DNA from: Nostoc sp. PCC 7524
Lineage (GTDB): Bacteria; Cyanobacteriota; Cyanobacteriia; Cyanobacteriales; Nostocaceae
Assembly (NCBI RefSeq): GCF_000316645.1
Contig: NC_019684.1
Coordinates: forward strand, 5,306,001 to 5,370,000
Length of the DNA stretch: 64,000 bases
Direction of reading: 5' to 3'
Shown here piece after piece: positions 55,315 to 64,000 of this stretch. Each line of letters starts with the position of its first letter. Position 1 is the first letter of the stretch. A program made the position numbers and the translations under genes. The notes under the pieces are model-generated. The model made no database searches. It was not told the origin of the DNA and saw only the letters and a list, made by a program, of their open reading frames with translations.

Positions 55315-58095
55315 CTATACCCTAATCTTTTGACGTTTAACAAATATGAATAATGCTGCTGCACCAATAGCTAAAATCCAGCCGCCGGAAGGTTCGGGGA
55401 TGCTGGTTTTTAAGGGGTTATTGGGTTTTGTGAGGGTTTCTTTACCATTTTCTATTTTGCGGTCAAAGCGATCGCTTGCGGCTTCGGCTTCTTTAAGTAA
55501 GCGTCTTTGTTCATCGTTGACTAATACCAACATGGAAGAGTACGGGCTGACAATCTCATACTTTTTAGCGATGGTGTGAATTGCATCTAAGCTGTTGAGG
55601 TTGTCTAATGTGATTTGTTTACTCAAGCTTAAAATTAATTGTCGAGCGGCTAATGGCTGTAAATCTGCTGGCTGTTGCGGATTATTTACCTCTGCGGTAG
55701 GGAGTTTTTGCAGATACCAGGCATAATCATCTACCACATTCACCACAGAGTCGTCTAACGCTGATTTGGTGGCAATTCTGCGTAATACCTCGGCGATATC
55801 TTCCGAGACTCCACCGCCAGTATCTTGGATAGATTTGATGATCCCGTCGTTGTAGGCTGCGGGTAATCCTCCTAAATGCACCATCCATAAAGGCGCAGGT
55901 GAGACAGGAACAGTTTTGTTATTGCGTGATAACTCGTAACTTCCCTCATCACTCAGTAGTAAAACTGCATCGTAGGCTGTATCACTACGCAGTTGATTAA
56001 ACTGTGCCAGCATTTCCTGGGGTTGAATTGTGCCGTAAAAGGTGACTTTTTCAGCTTGAAATTGTTGGATATCATCTAACCGTTGGGGTGCTGCACCTTT
56101 AGCAACACTAATGTATAAATCAGCATCATTATTGGCTAAATTTTTGTCTGCAAAGCCGTGTTGTTTCAGCCAATCCCAAGTTTGTGATAATTCCTTGATA
56201 TGGTTGCCCATACTGCGAGAAGTATCTAAAACTAAGGCGATGCGGGTAGCTTTAGGTAAGGAGTAATCTTTTGGGGATAAAGGCTTGATGACGATGCGCT
56301 CGCCATTTTCTAAATCCACTTCATGCAGTGCAGCTTGGACTTTACCACTGGCGGTGACAAATGTTTCTAACCAAGTATCCTGCTTAAGGTTGATGGCTTT
56401 ACCGTTGCGGGTGCGTTTAGTGTCATTAGTCCAGAATATATTGCGTTTTTCCCCTAAATCGGGCATTGCCCAACCTTGAGCTTTACCTATCACCTTGTAG
56501 GTTAGCCATAGGTGCATTTCTGTGGGGCGTGGTGCTTCACCTGGGAATTGTCGCACATTGTTAGGAGGAATGGGAAAAGCCCGTAGGCGATAATGTCTTG
56601 TCCCCACCTGTTCTAGTAAAGCGGGATCTACAGGGCGTTCTCTTCTGACTTGGGAATTATAAACTTTCTGGGCAGCGCCGCGAGGGGAAACCGTGAAAGG
56701 GAAACGTTGGGATAGTTTGTTAGTATCGCCCAACCATAACCCGGTAATCACAGCACTTTCTGGTAAAGAAAAGGAGTAAAAAACTTCTTGAACTTCTGGA
56801 GTTTGGTTTTTGTAAACTTCGTATAACTCTACATCAGCCCAATCACCATGTTCTTTGACGGTAACTTGTTGTGATGCCAACCAAACTTTTTTCTCGTTGA
56901 TATTTAATAAACCAGCTTTAACTTCTTGCTGGTTAAAAGTAGATTGTACAGCGTGAGTTACTGCTGTTTTTTCAGCTTTTTGTAATGGGGTATCAAAAAA
57001 TTCAGCATAAAGTTTTTCGGCTTTGTCAGCATCTTTGGCTGAACCTTGATATAAAAAGGGCGACATCAGAAAGTTGTAGCCATTTTGGATGTTATTAGCT
57101 ACGGATTTATCTAAGCCTAATACCTGTCGATACATGGCACTAATATGATTATTTTCTTCTCTGCTACTGAGGTAGCGATAGGAAGATAAATAAGCATTCA
57201 CTAAACCATCACGAATTGCGTTTGATTTGGTGAGAATAATCTGGCGATCGCTCTCAGTTTTGGGAGTGTTAGTTAACAGCGAAAAAGCTAAGACTTGGGG
57301 CTGGTGTTGTAAGGATACAAAGCTAATTGCAAAGGCAATAAAAACGGCACTAGCACCAACTAAAGCCTTTTTAACGCCGTAATCTCTAGCAAAAGCTTGT
57401 AAAATTCTAGAGCCAGAATTTACATACATCGCTGCTAGTGCCGACGGCATCAAAATAAATAAAGTGGCACTAAAAGCAAACAGAATGAGCGAAAGGCTGA
57501 GAAGCCATAACCCGCTAATTAAGGAAACATCTGTCAATACATACCATAAACCTTTGAGCCACTCAAATTTAATGAACTCTTGCATTAAGAATACTGCTAA
57601 AGGTAAGGCATAAAATAGTAAAATCACACCTGCATAGATGCCGAATAGTAGCATTAAACTATGCGCTACCATTTGCACCCATTGCAGAATATTTTTTTGT
57701 CTAGAAGCATAGCCAAAAAATAATTCTCCACAGAATGCCGTAATACATATACCAATTGTGGCGAGAATCTGGGTACTAGCGGGTGTCAATTCCCTAATGA
57801 CGAACAAACGCAGCAAACACAAAATAAATAGTGGTGCTTCTACGCCATAAAATAAGCGGATGAGTTTTAGAGGTTGTTTGATTAAAAACTTGCCACCAAT
57901 AATCGTAGAAACTGTTGGTATAGCGATTAAGGCAACTAAAGTTAGCGAAAATTCTACTGGAATATCACCTTGTAAAGTGGCTTGGAATAGTGGCACAGTT
58001 AGCCAAGGCAGTATCCCAAAATAGACAATCATTAGAAATGTTAAGTTCCACAGCCAAAATATGGCGTAAAAAGTCGCATTCCAGAAAACTTTCAT
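55315..58095 (-). CDS. TIGR02921-type PEP-CTERM protein (VIT/vWA)
   Basis: 926 residues. N-terminal half: about eight hydrophobic segments (residues 10-260). Then a periplasmic part with a VIT-like region (VTVKEHGDWADVELYEVYKN, FSFSLPESAVITGLWLG) and a vWA domain with the MIDAS start RIALVLDTSRSMGNHI. At the C-terminus is the sorting signal: PEPSGGWILAIGAAALFIF followed by VKRQKIRV, i.e. PEP motif, helix, basic tail. Exosortase would cleave it and anchor or export it. No exosortase gene is in the window. Length and build fit TIGR02921. Role unknown; a GGAGG ribosome site precedes the ATG. Confidence 0.88.
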   Translation of the reverse strand: MKVFWNATFYAIFWLWNLTFLMIVYFGILPWLTVPLFQATLQGDIPVEFSLTLVALIAIPTVSTIIGGKFLIKQPLKLIRLFYGVEAPLFILCLLRLFVIRELTPASTQILATIGICITAFCGELFFGYASRQKNILQWVQMVAHSLMLLFGIYAGVILLFYALPLAVFLMQEFIKFEWLKGLWYVLTDVSLISGLWLLSLSLILFAFSATLFILMPSALAAMYVNSGSRILQAFARDYGVKKALVGASAVFIAFAISFVSLQHQPQVLAFSLLTNTPKTESDRQIILTKSNAIRDGLVNAYLSSYRYLSSREENNHISAMYRQVLGLDKSVANNIQNGYNFLMSPFLYQGSAKDADKAEKLYAEFFDTPLQKAEKTAVTHAVQSTFNQQEVKAGLLNINEKKVWLASQQVTVKEHGDWADVELYEVYKNQTPEVQEVFYSFSLPESAVITGLWLGDTNKLSQRFPFTVSPRGAAQKVYNSQVRRERPVDPALLEQVGTRHYRLRAFPIPPNNVRQFPGEAPRPTEMHLWLTYKVIGKAQGWAMPDLGEKRNIFWTNDTKRTRNGKAINLKQDTWLETFVTASGKVQAALHEVDLENGERIVIKPLSPKDYSLPKATRIALVLDTSRSMGNHIKELSQTWDWLKQHGFADKNLANNDADLYISVAKGAAPQRLDDIQQFQAEKVTFYGTIQPQEMLAQFNQLRSDTAYDAVLLLSDEGSYELSRNNKTVPVSPAPLWMVHLGGLPAAYNDGIIKSIQDTGGGVSEDIAEVLRRIATKSALDDSVVNVVDDYAWYLQKLPTAEVNNPQQPADLQPLAARQLILSLSKQITLDNLNSLDAIHTIAKKYEIVSPYSSMLVLVNDEQRRLLKEAEAASDRFDRKIENGKETLTKPNNPLKTSIPEPSGGWILAIGAAALFIFVKRQKIRV

Positions 58096-58448
58096 AGCCT
58101 TACCTCCTCCTTTTAGCAGTCATTAATGCTGCTACAAAATCTAGATGGTGTATTCCTGGTTTTTTACAGTGTTGCTAGAAAACAAGGCTGTAACTTTATA
58201 GTTCCCAAAAAGTTAAGGAGGGTGAAAATTTAAACGCAGAGGGGTGCATTCGCCCAGCGTCTCGCAGAGAAGGTAGGCGCAGAGTTACGCAAAGAAATGA
58301 AATTGGGAGATTTCTAATTATGGTAGGAGTTATAATTGGTGGTTGAACAGTAATTAAACTTGTTGATGCTAAATTCTGCATATGGCGTAAAGCCCATGCA
58401 CAGAAGACAGGTTTAGAGAACAGAAAGCGATAATGCTTTGAGACTATT

Positions 58449-58560
58449 GGTGTTGCTGAATCAAAGGATGAAATTGATATATTGAAATCTAAAACTCATT
58501 ATTCTCTCTGGTTGTCCGGATCTCTGCGTGCCATAAATCATCCCGCAATTACGTAACGCC
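58449..58560. mobile_element. 112-bp MITE, diverged copy
   Basis: Terminal repeats GGTGTTGCTGAATCAAAGGA and (minus strand) GGCGTTACGTAATTGCGGGA match the ends of the element at 33414-33525, and the length is identical. No clear target duplication, so older. It lies in the 58096-58659 gap, which otherwise holds a GCAGAGG/AGGCGCAGAG repeat near 58230-58290. Confidence 0.75.
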
Positions 58561-58659
58561 TTAATTTAATATCCTCGAACAGTAACTTTAAAGAATTTGA
58601 TACACTAACTTAAATTTAAAATTATCCCAGCTAGCGGCTTTGGGCTGATAACTAAAACT

Positions 58660-60315
58660 ATGGGTAAAGATTTATTTTGTATCGAAAATTTACGCGTCGC
58701 CTATCCACAACGTAGTGATGAAGACTTACGGTGGGCAGTTGATGATGTATCTTTTACCTTGCAACCTGGTGAAAGAATGGGGTTAGTAGGTGAGTCTGGT
58801 TGTGGTAAATCTACCTTGGGGCGGGCGGCGATGCGTCTGCTACCAGCTTCTAGTCGTGTGGAAGGGCGAGTGACGTTTCAAGGAGAATCGGTATTTGATT
58901 TAACACCAAATCAGTTGCGGAAATTTCGAGGGGAAGCTGTAGCATTAATTTTCCAAGATCCAATGACGCGGCTTGATCCCCTGATGACAATTGGGAATCA
59001 CTGTATTGAAACTCTGCAAGCGCATTTACCAGAGTTATCAGCTAAGGAAGCGAAGGAAAAAGCACTGGCGACTTTAGAAAAGGTGAAGATTCCCGCTAGT
59101 CGTTGGAATCAGTACCCCCATGAGTTTAGCGGTGGGATGCGTCAACGGGTAGCGATCGCCCTCGCTTTACTCCTCAATCCTAAATTAATTGTCGCCGATG
59201 AACCCACCACCAGCTTAGATGTCACCGTCTCCGCCCAAATTTTACAAGAATTAACCCGCCTGTGCAGTGAAGAAAATATGGCGTTGCTGCTCATTTCTCA
59301 TGATTTGGCAATGGTGGCGGAATATTGCGATCGCATTGGGGTGATGTACCACGGCAAAATGGTAGAGATGGGTGCTACAGATGCTGTGTTTAGAAACCCT
59401 CAACATGAATATACGCGATCGCTCCTGCAAGCAGCATTACATATTCAATCTGTCGATGAGATAGCAACTGAAGATGTTTCCCAGTCCCCAATCCCTAGTC
59501 CCCAATCCCCAATCCTGAGTGTTACGGAACTAAAGCAGTATTACACTATCGAACCGAGTTTTATCGAACGACTGTTTAAAGCAGAAAGTCAAACCATCAA
59601 GGCTGTAGATGGAATTAACTTGGAATTGTATCCAGGGGAAATTTTAGGATTAGTGGGTGAATCTGGCTGTGGTAAAAGTACACTATCACGGACAATATTA
59701 CAGTTAATTCGTCCCACATCTGGTAAAGTTGAGTTTTTAGGTAAAGACTTAACTCAGCTCTCACGTCAAGAAGTGCGCGCTTCCCGGCGACAAATCCAAA
59801 TGGTGTTTCAAGATCCCCATGCTTGTCTCAACCCAGCGATGACAGTAGGGCAGAGTATTGCTGATCCTTTATTAATCCACAATTTGGCTAATGCAGGCGC
59901 AGCCAAAGAACAGGTGTTGTGGATGTTGGAGAAAGTCGGGCTAACACCACCGGAATTATATTACCAACGTTATCCATCAGACTTGTCTGGGGGACAGCAG
60001 CAACGGGTGGCGATCGCTCGTGCTTTAATTACTCGTCCTAAACTAATCATCTGTGATGAACCTGTGAGTATGTTAGATGCGAGTGTACAGTCGCAAGTGC
60101 TGGATTTGATGTTGCAATTAAAAGACGAGTTTGAGTTAACCTATCTGTTTATTACCCATGACTTGTGGTTAGCCAGATTTTTGTGCGATCGTATTGCCGT
60201 CATGCACGGTGGTAAAATTGTCGAACTTGGCCCGACTAAACAAATATTTGCCAATCCACAACACCCATACACTCAAACTCTCTTAGCTGCTGCACCCTTA
60301 CTAGCACGCACTTAA
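58660..60315 (+). CDS. ABC transporter double ATPase (Opp/Dpp type)
   Basis: 551 residues, two ATPase domains fused. Domain 1: [44 protein letters not shown]; domain 2: [45 protein letters not shown]. Both carry the Opp C-terminal block ([27 protein letters not shown]). This is the fused DppD-DppF form that drives uptake of oligopeptides, nickel or similar; the permeases and binding protein are not in the window. The linker between domains reads [13 protein letters not shown] and is encoded by STRR heptamers. A clean terminator follows. Confidence 0.93.
   Translation: MGKDLFCIENLRVAYPQRSDEDLRWAVDDVSFTLQPGERMGLVGESGCGKSTLGRAAMRLLPASSRVEGRVTFQGESVFDLTPNQLRKFRGEAVALIFQDPMTRLDPLMTIGNHCIETLQAHLPELSAKEAKEKALATLEKVKIPASRWNQYPHEFSGGMRQRVAIALALLLNPKLIVADEPTTSLDVTVSAQILQELTRLCSEENMALLLISHDLAMVAEYCDRIGVMYHGKMVEMGATDAVFRNPQHEYTRSLLQAALHIQSVDEIATEDVSQSPIPSPQSPILSVTELKQYYTIEPSFIERLFKAESQTIKAVDGINLELYPGEILGLVGESGCGKSTLSRTILQLIRPTSGKVEFLGKDLTQLSRQEVRASRRQIQMVFQDPHACLNPAMTVGQSIADPLLIHNLANAGAAKEQVLWMLEKVGLTPPELYYQRYPSDLSGGQQQRVAIARALITRPKLIICDEPVSMLDASVQSQVLDLMLQLKDEFELTYLFITHDLWLARFLCDRIAVMHGGKIVELGPTKQIFANPQHPYTQTLLAAAPLLART
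59480..59516. repeat. STRR tract in the domain linker
   Basis: CCCAGTCCCCAATCCCTAGT and CCCCAATCCCCAAT, heptamer variants, coding for [10 protein letters not shown] between the two ATPase domains. Confidence 0.85.
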
Positions 60316-60330
60316 AATATCAATTGATCA

Positions 60331-60360
60331 CCCCAGTTATTTGAAAAAACTGGGGTTTTT
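60331..60360 (+). terminator. Rho-independent terminator after the ABC gene
   Basis: Stem CCCCAGTT / AACTGGGG (60331-60338, 60348-60355), loop of nine, then TTTTT. Sixteen bases after the stop. Confidence 0.88.
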
Positions 60361-60436
60361 CCACCCTCAACTAAACCATATTGAGCTTTCAAATTACCAT
60401 CAAAATTCTCCCAATCCCCAATATCCAGTTCCTAGT

Positions 60437-61372
60437 TCAATCACTGCCTGCAATTAATTTCCTTTTCTCTCTACTTGAACCATATAGTTCTACAAATCTT
60501 TTAAAAAGTAACATATTAGCTTGTCTGGGAAACCTACTTACTTTAAATAAATGCTCTATATCGATTTCAGCTAAATTACGTAAATAAGGTAAATCTTCAA
60601 AGAGAGTTAAACAAGACGCAAAATGTAATAGGATTTGCAATATTGGTTTAGGCCATTCGAGGTCACTATAAATTTCTATAAATAATTGATGTTCTTTCTC
60701 ATTTAATGGAAAAGCATAAAATATTACAATTATCCTTTTGTTATCGTAGACTGGAATGCTCAATTCAATAGTATATGGAGTATGTAATATTAAATCCACC
60801 TCAACTATAGGTTGTCTCCAAATTCTCAAAGCATTCATGGGAGAATCTAAAAGGGTTTGAAATTTAATGATTCCACCAATATTAGTAGGTCGAAAATCAC
60901 TAACATTCAAAATTTTCAAATTGTTTAAACTAAAATTATGAACAGTTTCTAAATGTTTCAGATTTAAGAGATGATAAATTTGGCAGAGATAAGGGAAAGG
61001 TAAAATATACTCCTGGCTAATCATATGTCTTTTTTTGAGATCAAACTTATTAGTCTGAGCTAGACATGAACAGCCATGATATTGGTTGATACCAGTATTT
61101 TCATCTAAATTATCTTCTGGTTTGAGATATAACCAAACTAGAAAAAAGAAAGATGTTGTAAAAATCTGCAAGATTTCTGTTGCTGATAAATACCCATCAG
61201 CAAACGCGGCCATACTTCTATCAGTAATCCCAAAAAGCCAGGACGGAATCCCAAAAACCCAAACACCTGTTTTAAACTTATTGATGAATTGATAAAATTC
61301 AAATTCTACGGCAGTATTTTCGCTTTGCTTCTCTTGGTGCTTATCATGATCTCTAAAGGTTTTGATAGACAT
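60437..61372 (-). CDS. Hypothetical protein with N-terminal membrane hairpin
   Basis: 311 residues from the ATG at 61372, which has AGGA six bases upstream; a start at 61408 lacks one. Residues 30-80 contain two hydrophobic segments (TGVWVFGIPSWLFGI, ATEILQIFTTSFFFLVWLYL), and the rest is soluble with a mixed sheet/helix (VEVDLILHTPYTIELSIPV, RIIVIFYAFPLNEKEHQLF). No known motif. Relatives, if any, I cannot name. It lies alone between a terminator and a repeat. Confidence 0.55.
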   Translation of the reverse strand: MSIKTFRDHDKHQEKQSENTAVEFEFYQFINKFKTGVWVFGIPSWLFGITDRSMAAFADGYLSATEILQIFTTSFFFLVWLYLKPEDNLDENTGINQYHGCSCLAQTNKFDLKKRHMISQEYILPFPYLCQIYHLLNLKHLETVHNFSLNNLKILNVSDFRPTNIGGIIKFQTLLDSPMNALRIWRQPIVEVDLILHTPYTIELSIPVYDNKRIIVIFYAFPLNEKEHQLFIEIYSDLEWPKPILQILLHFASCLTLFEDLPYLRNLAEIDIEHLFKVSRFPRQANMLLFKRFVELYGSSREKRKLIAGSD

Positions 61373-61595
61373 GGAGAATCCTAAGTAAAGATTCATTACC
61401 ATTCCCATCTTATTTAGAGATAATCTGATAACACTCTGCCTCTAGCTGTAAAGTATGGTGGAAAATATTCTTGTTGAATCCCAAAAAAAAGACAAAATTT
61501 TAGGACTTTAGAGAGAGTAAATTATCACTTATCTATTAGTCTATAGTTATATCTTTTGACTAGAGACCTATCATTATGGGGAACACCAAAAAATA

Positions 61596-61681
61596 AATTA
61601 TCCCCAATTGACTATATAGTAGGGTGCGTCAGTACGAATAATTTCTAGGTATATCAAGGATTTCTCTGACTGACGCACCCT
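61596..61681. repeat. Dispersed palindrome, AGGGTGCGTCAG family, copy C
   Basis: Ends TAGGGTGCGTCAGTACGA and CTGACTGACGCACCCT; left extension AAATTATCC shared with copy B. Part of the 61409-61892 gap. Confidence 0.85.
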
Positions 61682-61764
61682 TGTATGTGAGAAGAAGTAG
61701 TAGACCATCGCGCTATAAAATCGCAGTGAATGAAGATAAATTATACTGTACACACGTAAACTAC

Positions 61765-61824
61765 CTATGCTGTTGCCTTAGCAATCCCTTGAGAAGCACC
61801 CGTAATAATTACTGTGGGAGACAT
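61765..61824 (-). pseudogene. Remnant of a short-chain dehydrogenase N-terminus
   Basis: MSPTVIITGASQGIAKATA then stop: the Rossmann TGASxGIG start with the last Gly changed to Ala, cut off after 19 codons. Clear look of an SDR gene start; nothing downstream continues it. Confidence 0.7.
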
Positions 61825-61892
61825 AGAATTATTACTGTGAACAATGTATTATTTGTGAATGTTTGATCAAAATTCTCTGCAAAACGGCAGTA

Positions 61893-62441
61893 ATGACCAT
61901 CCGTCATGCGAATGAAACTGATTTGCCTGCAATAGTGGCAATATATAATGCTGCAATCCCTAGCCGTCTCGCAACTGCTGATTTAGAGCCTGTTTCCGTA
62001 GAAAGTCGCCGTGCTTGGTTTCAAGCGCGATCGCCTAACTTACGTCCCCTGTGGGTAATTGAACAACAGGGAGTCATAGCAGGCTGGCTGAGTTTCCAAT
62101 CATTTTACGGACGACCGGCTTATCATACCACTGCCGAAATTAGTATTTATATTGCTCCAGTTTTCCATCGGTGTGGTTTAGGAAAACAACTATTAGCCAC
62201 AGCCATTCACGAAAGTCCCAAATTAGGTTTAAAAACCTTATTGGGCTTTATTTTTGCTCACAATCAACCCAGCTTAAAACTATTTCAATCCTTCGGCTTT
62301 CAACAGTGGGGACATTTACCCCAAGTAGCAAACTTGGATGGAGTGGAACGAGATTTAATCATTATGGGACTACGGATTGGGGAATTGGGCGCAGGAGAGC
62401 AAAAATCAGTAAACAGTGAACAGTTATCAAGTGACAGGTAA
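61893..62441 (+). CDS. GNAT-family N-acetyltransferase
   Basis: 182 residues from the ATG at 61893 (MTIRHANETDLPAIVAIYNA); an in-frame TTG is at 61863. The acetyl-CoA loop is HRCGLGKQLLATAIHESPKL (Q/R-x-x-G-x-G/A) at about 98-117. Substrate pattern as in phosphinothricin/methionine-sulfone acetyltransferases (YNAAIPSRLATADLEPVS, GFIFAHNQPSLKLFQSFGF). The last ~25 residues (RIGELGAGEQKSVNSEQ) look like added, repeat-derived tail. Gene stands before lysS, with STRR DNA between. Confidence 0.9.
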   Translation: MTIRHANETDLPAIVAIYNAAIPSRLATADLEPVSVESRRAWFQARSPNLRPLWVIEQQGVIAGWLSFQSFYGRPAYHTTAEISIYIAPVFHRCGLGKQLLATAIHESPKLGLKTLLGFIFAHNQPSLKLFQSFGFQQWGHLPQVANLDGVERDLIIMGLRIGELGAGEQKSVNSEQLSSDR

Positions 62442-62449
62442 CTGTTAAC

Positions 62450-62485
62450 GCCTATTGCCTATTGCCTATTGCCCAATAACTATTG
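62450..62485. repeat. STRR heptamer tract (TGCCTAT)
   Basis: Units of TTGCCTA with AATAACTATTGAC end, same as the tract at 4711-4748; between the GNAT gene and lysS. Confidence 0.85.
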
Positions 62486-62551
62486 ACTCCCACCCACACC
62501 GTCTACTTTTCCAGCATTTATAATTAATCTTGCCCTATTTAGTTCGTTACC

Positions 62552-64000
62552 ATGTCGGAAGAAGATATCCGTGCCGCCAGGCTGGAGAAAGTAGAACAAC
62601 TCAAGCAGCTAGGGACTAACCCCTACGCCTATCGTTGGGAATCTACCCATCATGCAGCCCAATTGCAAGAAAAATTTGCCGATTTACCCAGTGGCGAAGA
62701 AGTTGAATTAGAAGTAGCCATTGCTGGACGCATTATGGCGCGTCGGGTTTTCGGTAAATTGGCTTTTTTCACCTTGGAAGATGAAACAGGCACAATTCAG
62801 CTGTATTTGGAGAAAAATCGTATCCAGGAAAATATGGCAGAGGTTGATGCCGATGCCTTCAATCATCTCAAGCAACTCACAGATGTAGGGGACATCCTCG
62901 GAGTTACAGGTACTATCAAACGGACTGAAAAGGGCGAGTTATCGGTTTACGTCAAACAATACACCATCCTCACTAAATCCCTTCTGCCCCTACCCGACAA
63001 GTGGCATGGGTTGACGGATGTTGCCAAGCGATACCGTCAACGCTACGTTGACTTGATTGTTAACCCCGAAGTCCGCCAAACTTTTCGTCGTCGCGCCCAA
63101 ATTACGGCGGGTATTCGTCGCTATTTGGAACAACGAGATTTTTTAGAAATTGAAACGCCAGTTTTGCAAAGTGAAGCAGGCGGTGCTGATGCACGTCCGT
63201 TCATCACCTACCACAACACCCTGGAAATGGAGTTGTATCTGCGAATTGCCACAGAACTCCATCTCAAACGGTTGATTGTGGGTGGTTTTGAAAAGGTGTT
63301 TGAACTGGGGCGAATTTTCCGCAATGAGGGAATTTCAACACGGCACAACCCCGAATTTACCTCAATTGAAATTTATCAAGCCTACGCCGATTACAACGAT
63401 ATGATGGCGCTCACAGAAGGTATTATCACCACTGTGGCGCAAGAAGTTCTCGGCACACTGCAAATTACCTACCAAGGTGAAACTGTAGACTTAACACCAC
63501 CTTGGCGGCGGGTGACAATGCACGATTTAGTTAAAGAATCTACCGGCTTAGATTTCAACTCTTTCCCAACTTTGGCAGAAGCTAAAGCAGCTAGTAAAAA
63601 TGCTGGACTGACAGGTATAGAAGATGTAACTTCAATTGGCAAACTCTTAAATGAAGCCTTTGAACAAAAGGTAGAAACCAACTTAATTCAGCCTACCTTT
63701 GTGATTGACTATCCTGTAGAAATTTCACCACTCGCCAAACCTCACCGTTCTCAGCCTGGCTTGGTGGAACGCTTTGAGTTATTTATAGTTGGGCGGGAAA
63801 CTGCCAACAGTTTCTCAGAATTAACTGATCCCATCGATCAAAGAGAACGCCTAGAAGCACAAGCCGCGCGGAAAGCTGCCGGGGACTTAGAGGCTCAAGG
63901 TGTGGATGAAGACTTCCTTGCTGCTTTGGAATATGGTATGCCACCCACTGGGGGCTTAGGTATTGGGATTGATCGGTTAGTCATGTTATTAACTGATTCT
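62552..64000 (+). CDS. lysS: Lysyl-tRNA synthetase, class II (partial, runs off the window)
   Basis: Starts ATG 62552 and is open for 483 codons to the window end. It charges tRNA-Lys with lysine. Seen: OB-fold anticodon-binding domain ([31 protein letters not shown]), class II motif 1/2 ([18 protein letters not shown]), and motif 3 [14 protein letters not shown] at the very end. The missing C-terminus should be short, plus any extension. No SD is clear. Confidence 0.95.
   Translation, partial: MSEEDIRAARLEKVEQLKQLGTNPYAYRWESTHHAAQLQEKFADLPSGEEVELEVAIAGRIMARRVFGKLAFFTLEDETGTIQLYLEKNRIQENMAEVDADAFNHLKQLTDVGDILGVTGTIKRTEKGELSVYVKQYTILTKSLLPLPDKWHGLTDVAKRYRQRYVDLIVNPEVRQTFRRRAQITAGIRRYLEQRDFLEIETPVLQSEAGGADARPFITYHNTLEMELYLRIATELHLKRLIVGGFEKVFELGRIFRNEGISTRHNPEFTSIEIYQAYADYNDMMALTEGIITTVAQEVLGTLQITYQGETVDLTPPWRRVTMHDLVKESTGLDFNSFPTLAEAKAASKNAGLTGIEDVTSIGKLLNEAFEQKVETNLIQPTFVIDYPVEISPLAKPHRSQPGLVERFELFIVGRETANSFSELTDPIDQRERLEAQAARKAAGDLEAQGVDEDFLAALEYGMPPTGGLGIGIDRLVMLLTDS

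Noticed and set aside
1..64000. tRNA, rRNA, tmRNA, RNase P RNA
   Set aside because: No cloverleaf or conserved RNA core noticed in any gap by eye; a covariance search would be needed to be sure.

Overview
The window looks like chromosome from a filamentous, heterocyst-forming cyanobacterium of the Nostoc/Anabaena group. The evidence is the many GCGATCGC (HIP1) octamers, heptanucleotide short tandem repeats (GGTTACA, TGCCTAT, GGGGATT and others), small dispersed palindromes, a light-independent set of housekeeping genes typical of cyanobacteria (ChlH, LpxB-related protein, SpoT, FtsH), TonB receptors with an AMIN domain, a PatD-like heterocyst frequency protein and a PEP-CTERM protein. No rRNA, tRNA or CRISPR array was seen.

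Layout. 0-14 kb: ordinary metabolism and housekeeping (small Tic20/DUF4870-type membrane protein, Gfo/Idh oxidoreductase, acetolactate synthase with an added zinc ribbon, MFS exporter, alpha/beta-hydrolase-like protein, ferrochelatase-family protein with a natural eight-histidine tail, FMN reductase, FtsH, M23 peptidase, LpxB-related protein). 14-18.7 kb: accessory block with an Rpn-type nuclease and its partial tandem copy, three unknown proteins that may form a membrane-acting module, and a VapC/DUF2281 pair separated by a repeat. 19.2-23.2 kb: chlH. 23.2-26.7 kb: accessory block with Uma2 and HigA-like genes, a TIR-domain gene cut by an IS5-type insertion sequence that can be removed on paper with perfect frame restoration, plus relics of chlH and hicB and a 70-bp tandem repeat.

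26.7-50.6 kb is a metal/tetrapyrrole acquisition island: an MbnH-MbnP-like pair; an AMIN TonB receptor; a cobalamin riboswitch ahead of a DUF1636 gene that is broken by a 112-bp MITE; a Fur-box-like site ahead of a second TonB receptor followed by a [2Fe-2S] protein, lipoprotein binding protein, FecCD permease and ATPase; then, on the other strand, cobN, a VOC protein, a third TonB receptor and a complete ECF transporter (S, T and double A component). The simplest reading is two outer-to-inner-membrane import routes for corrinoids, cobalt or iron chelates next to a cobalt chelatase. Substrates are not readable from sequence.

50.6-64 kb: transposase relic, HicB-like antitoxin, repeats, spoT divergent from a patD-like gene, a TIGR02921-type PEP-CTERM protein, a double-ATPase peptide transporter protein, an unknown protein, a GNAT acetyltransferase and the first 483 codons of lysS, which runs off the end.

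The most distinctive theme is decay and small mobile DNA: at least eight gene relics, two 112-bp MITEs, one intact-looking IS, several palindrome families, and tandem heptamers that have become coding sequence in two genes.
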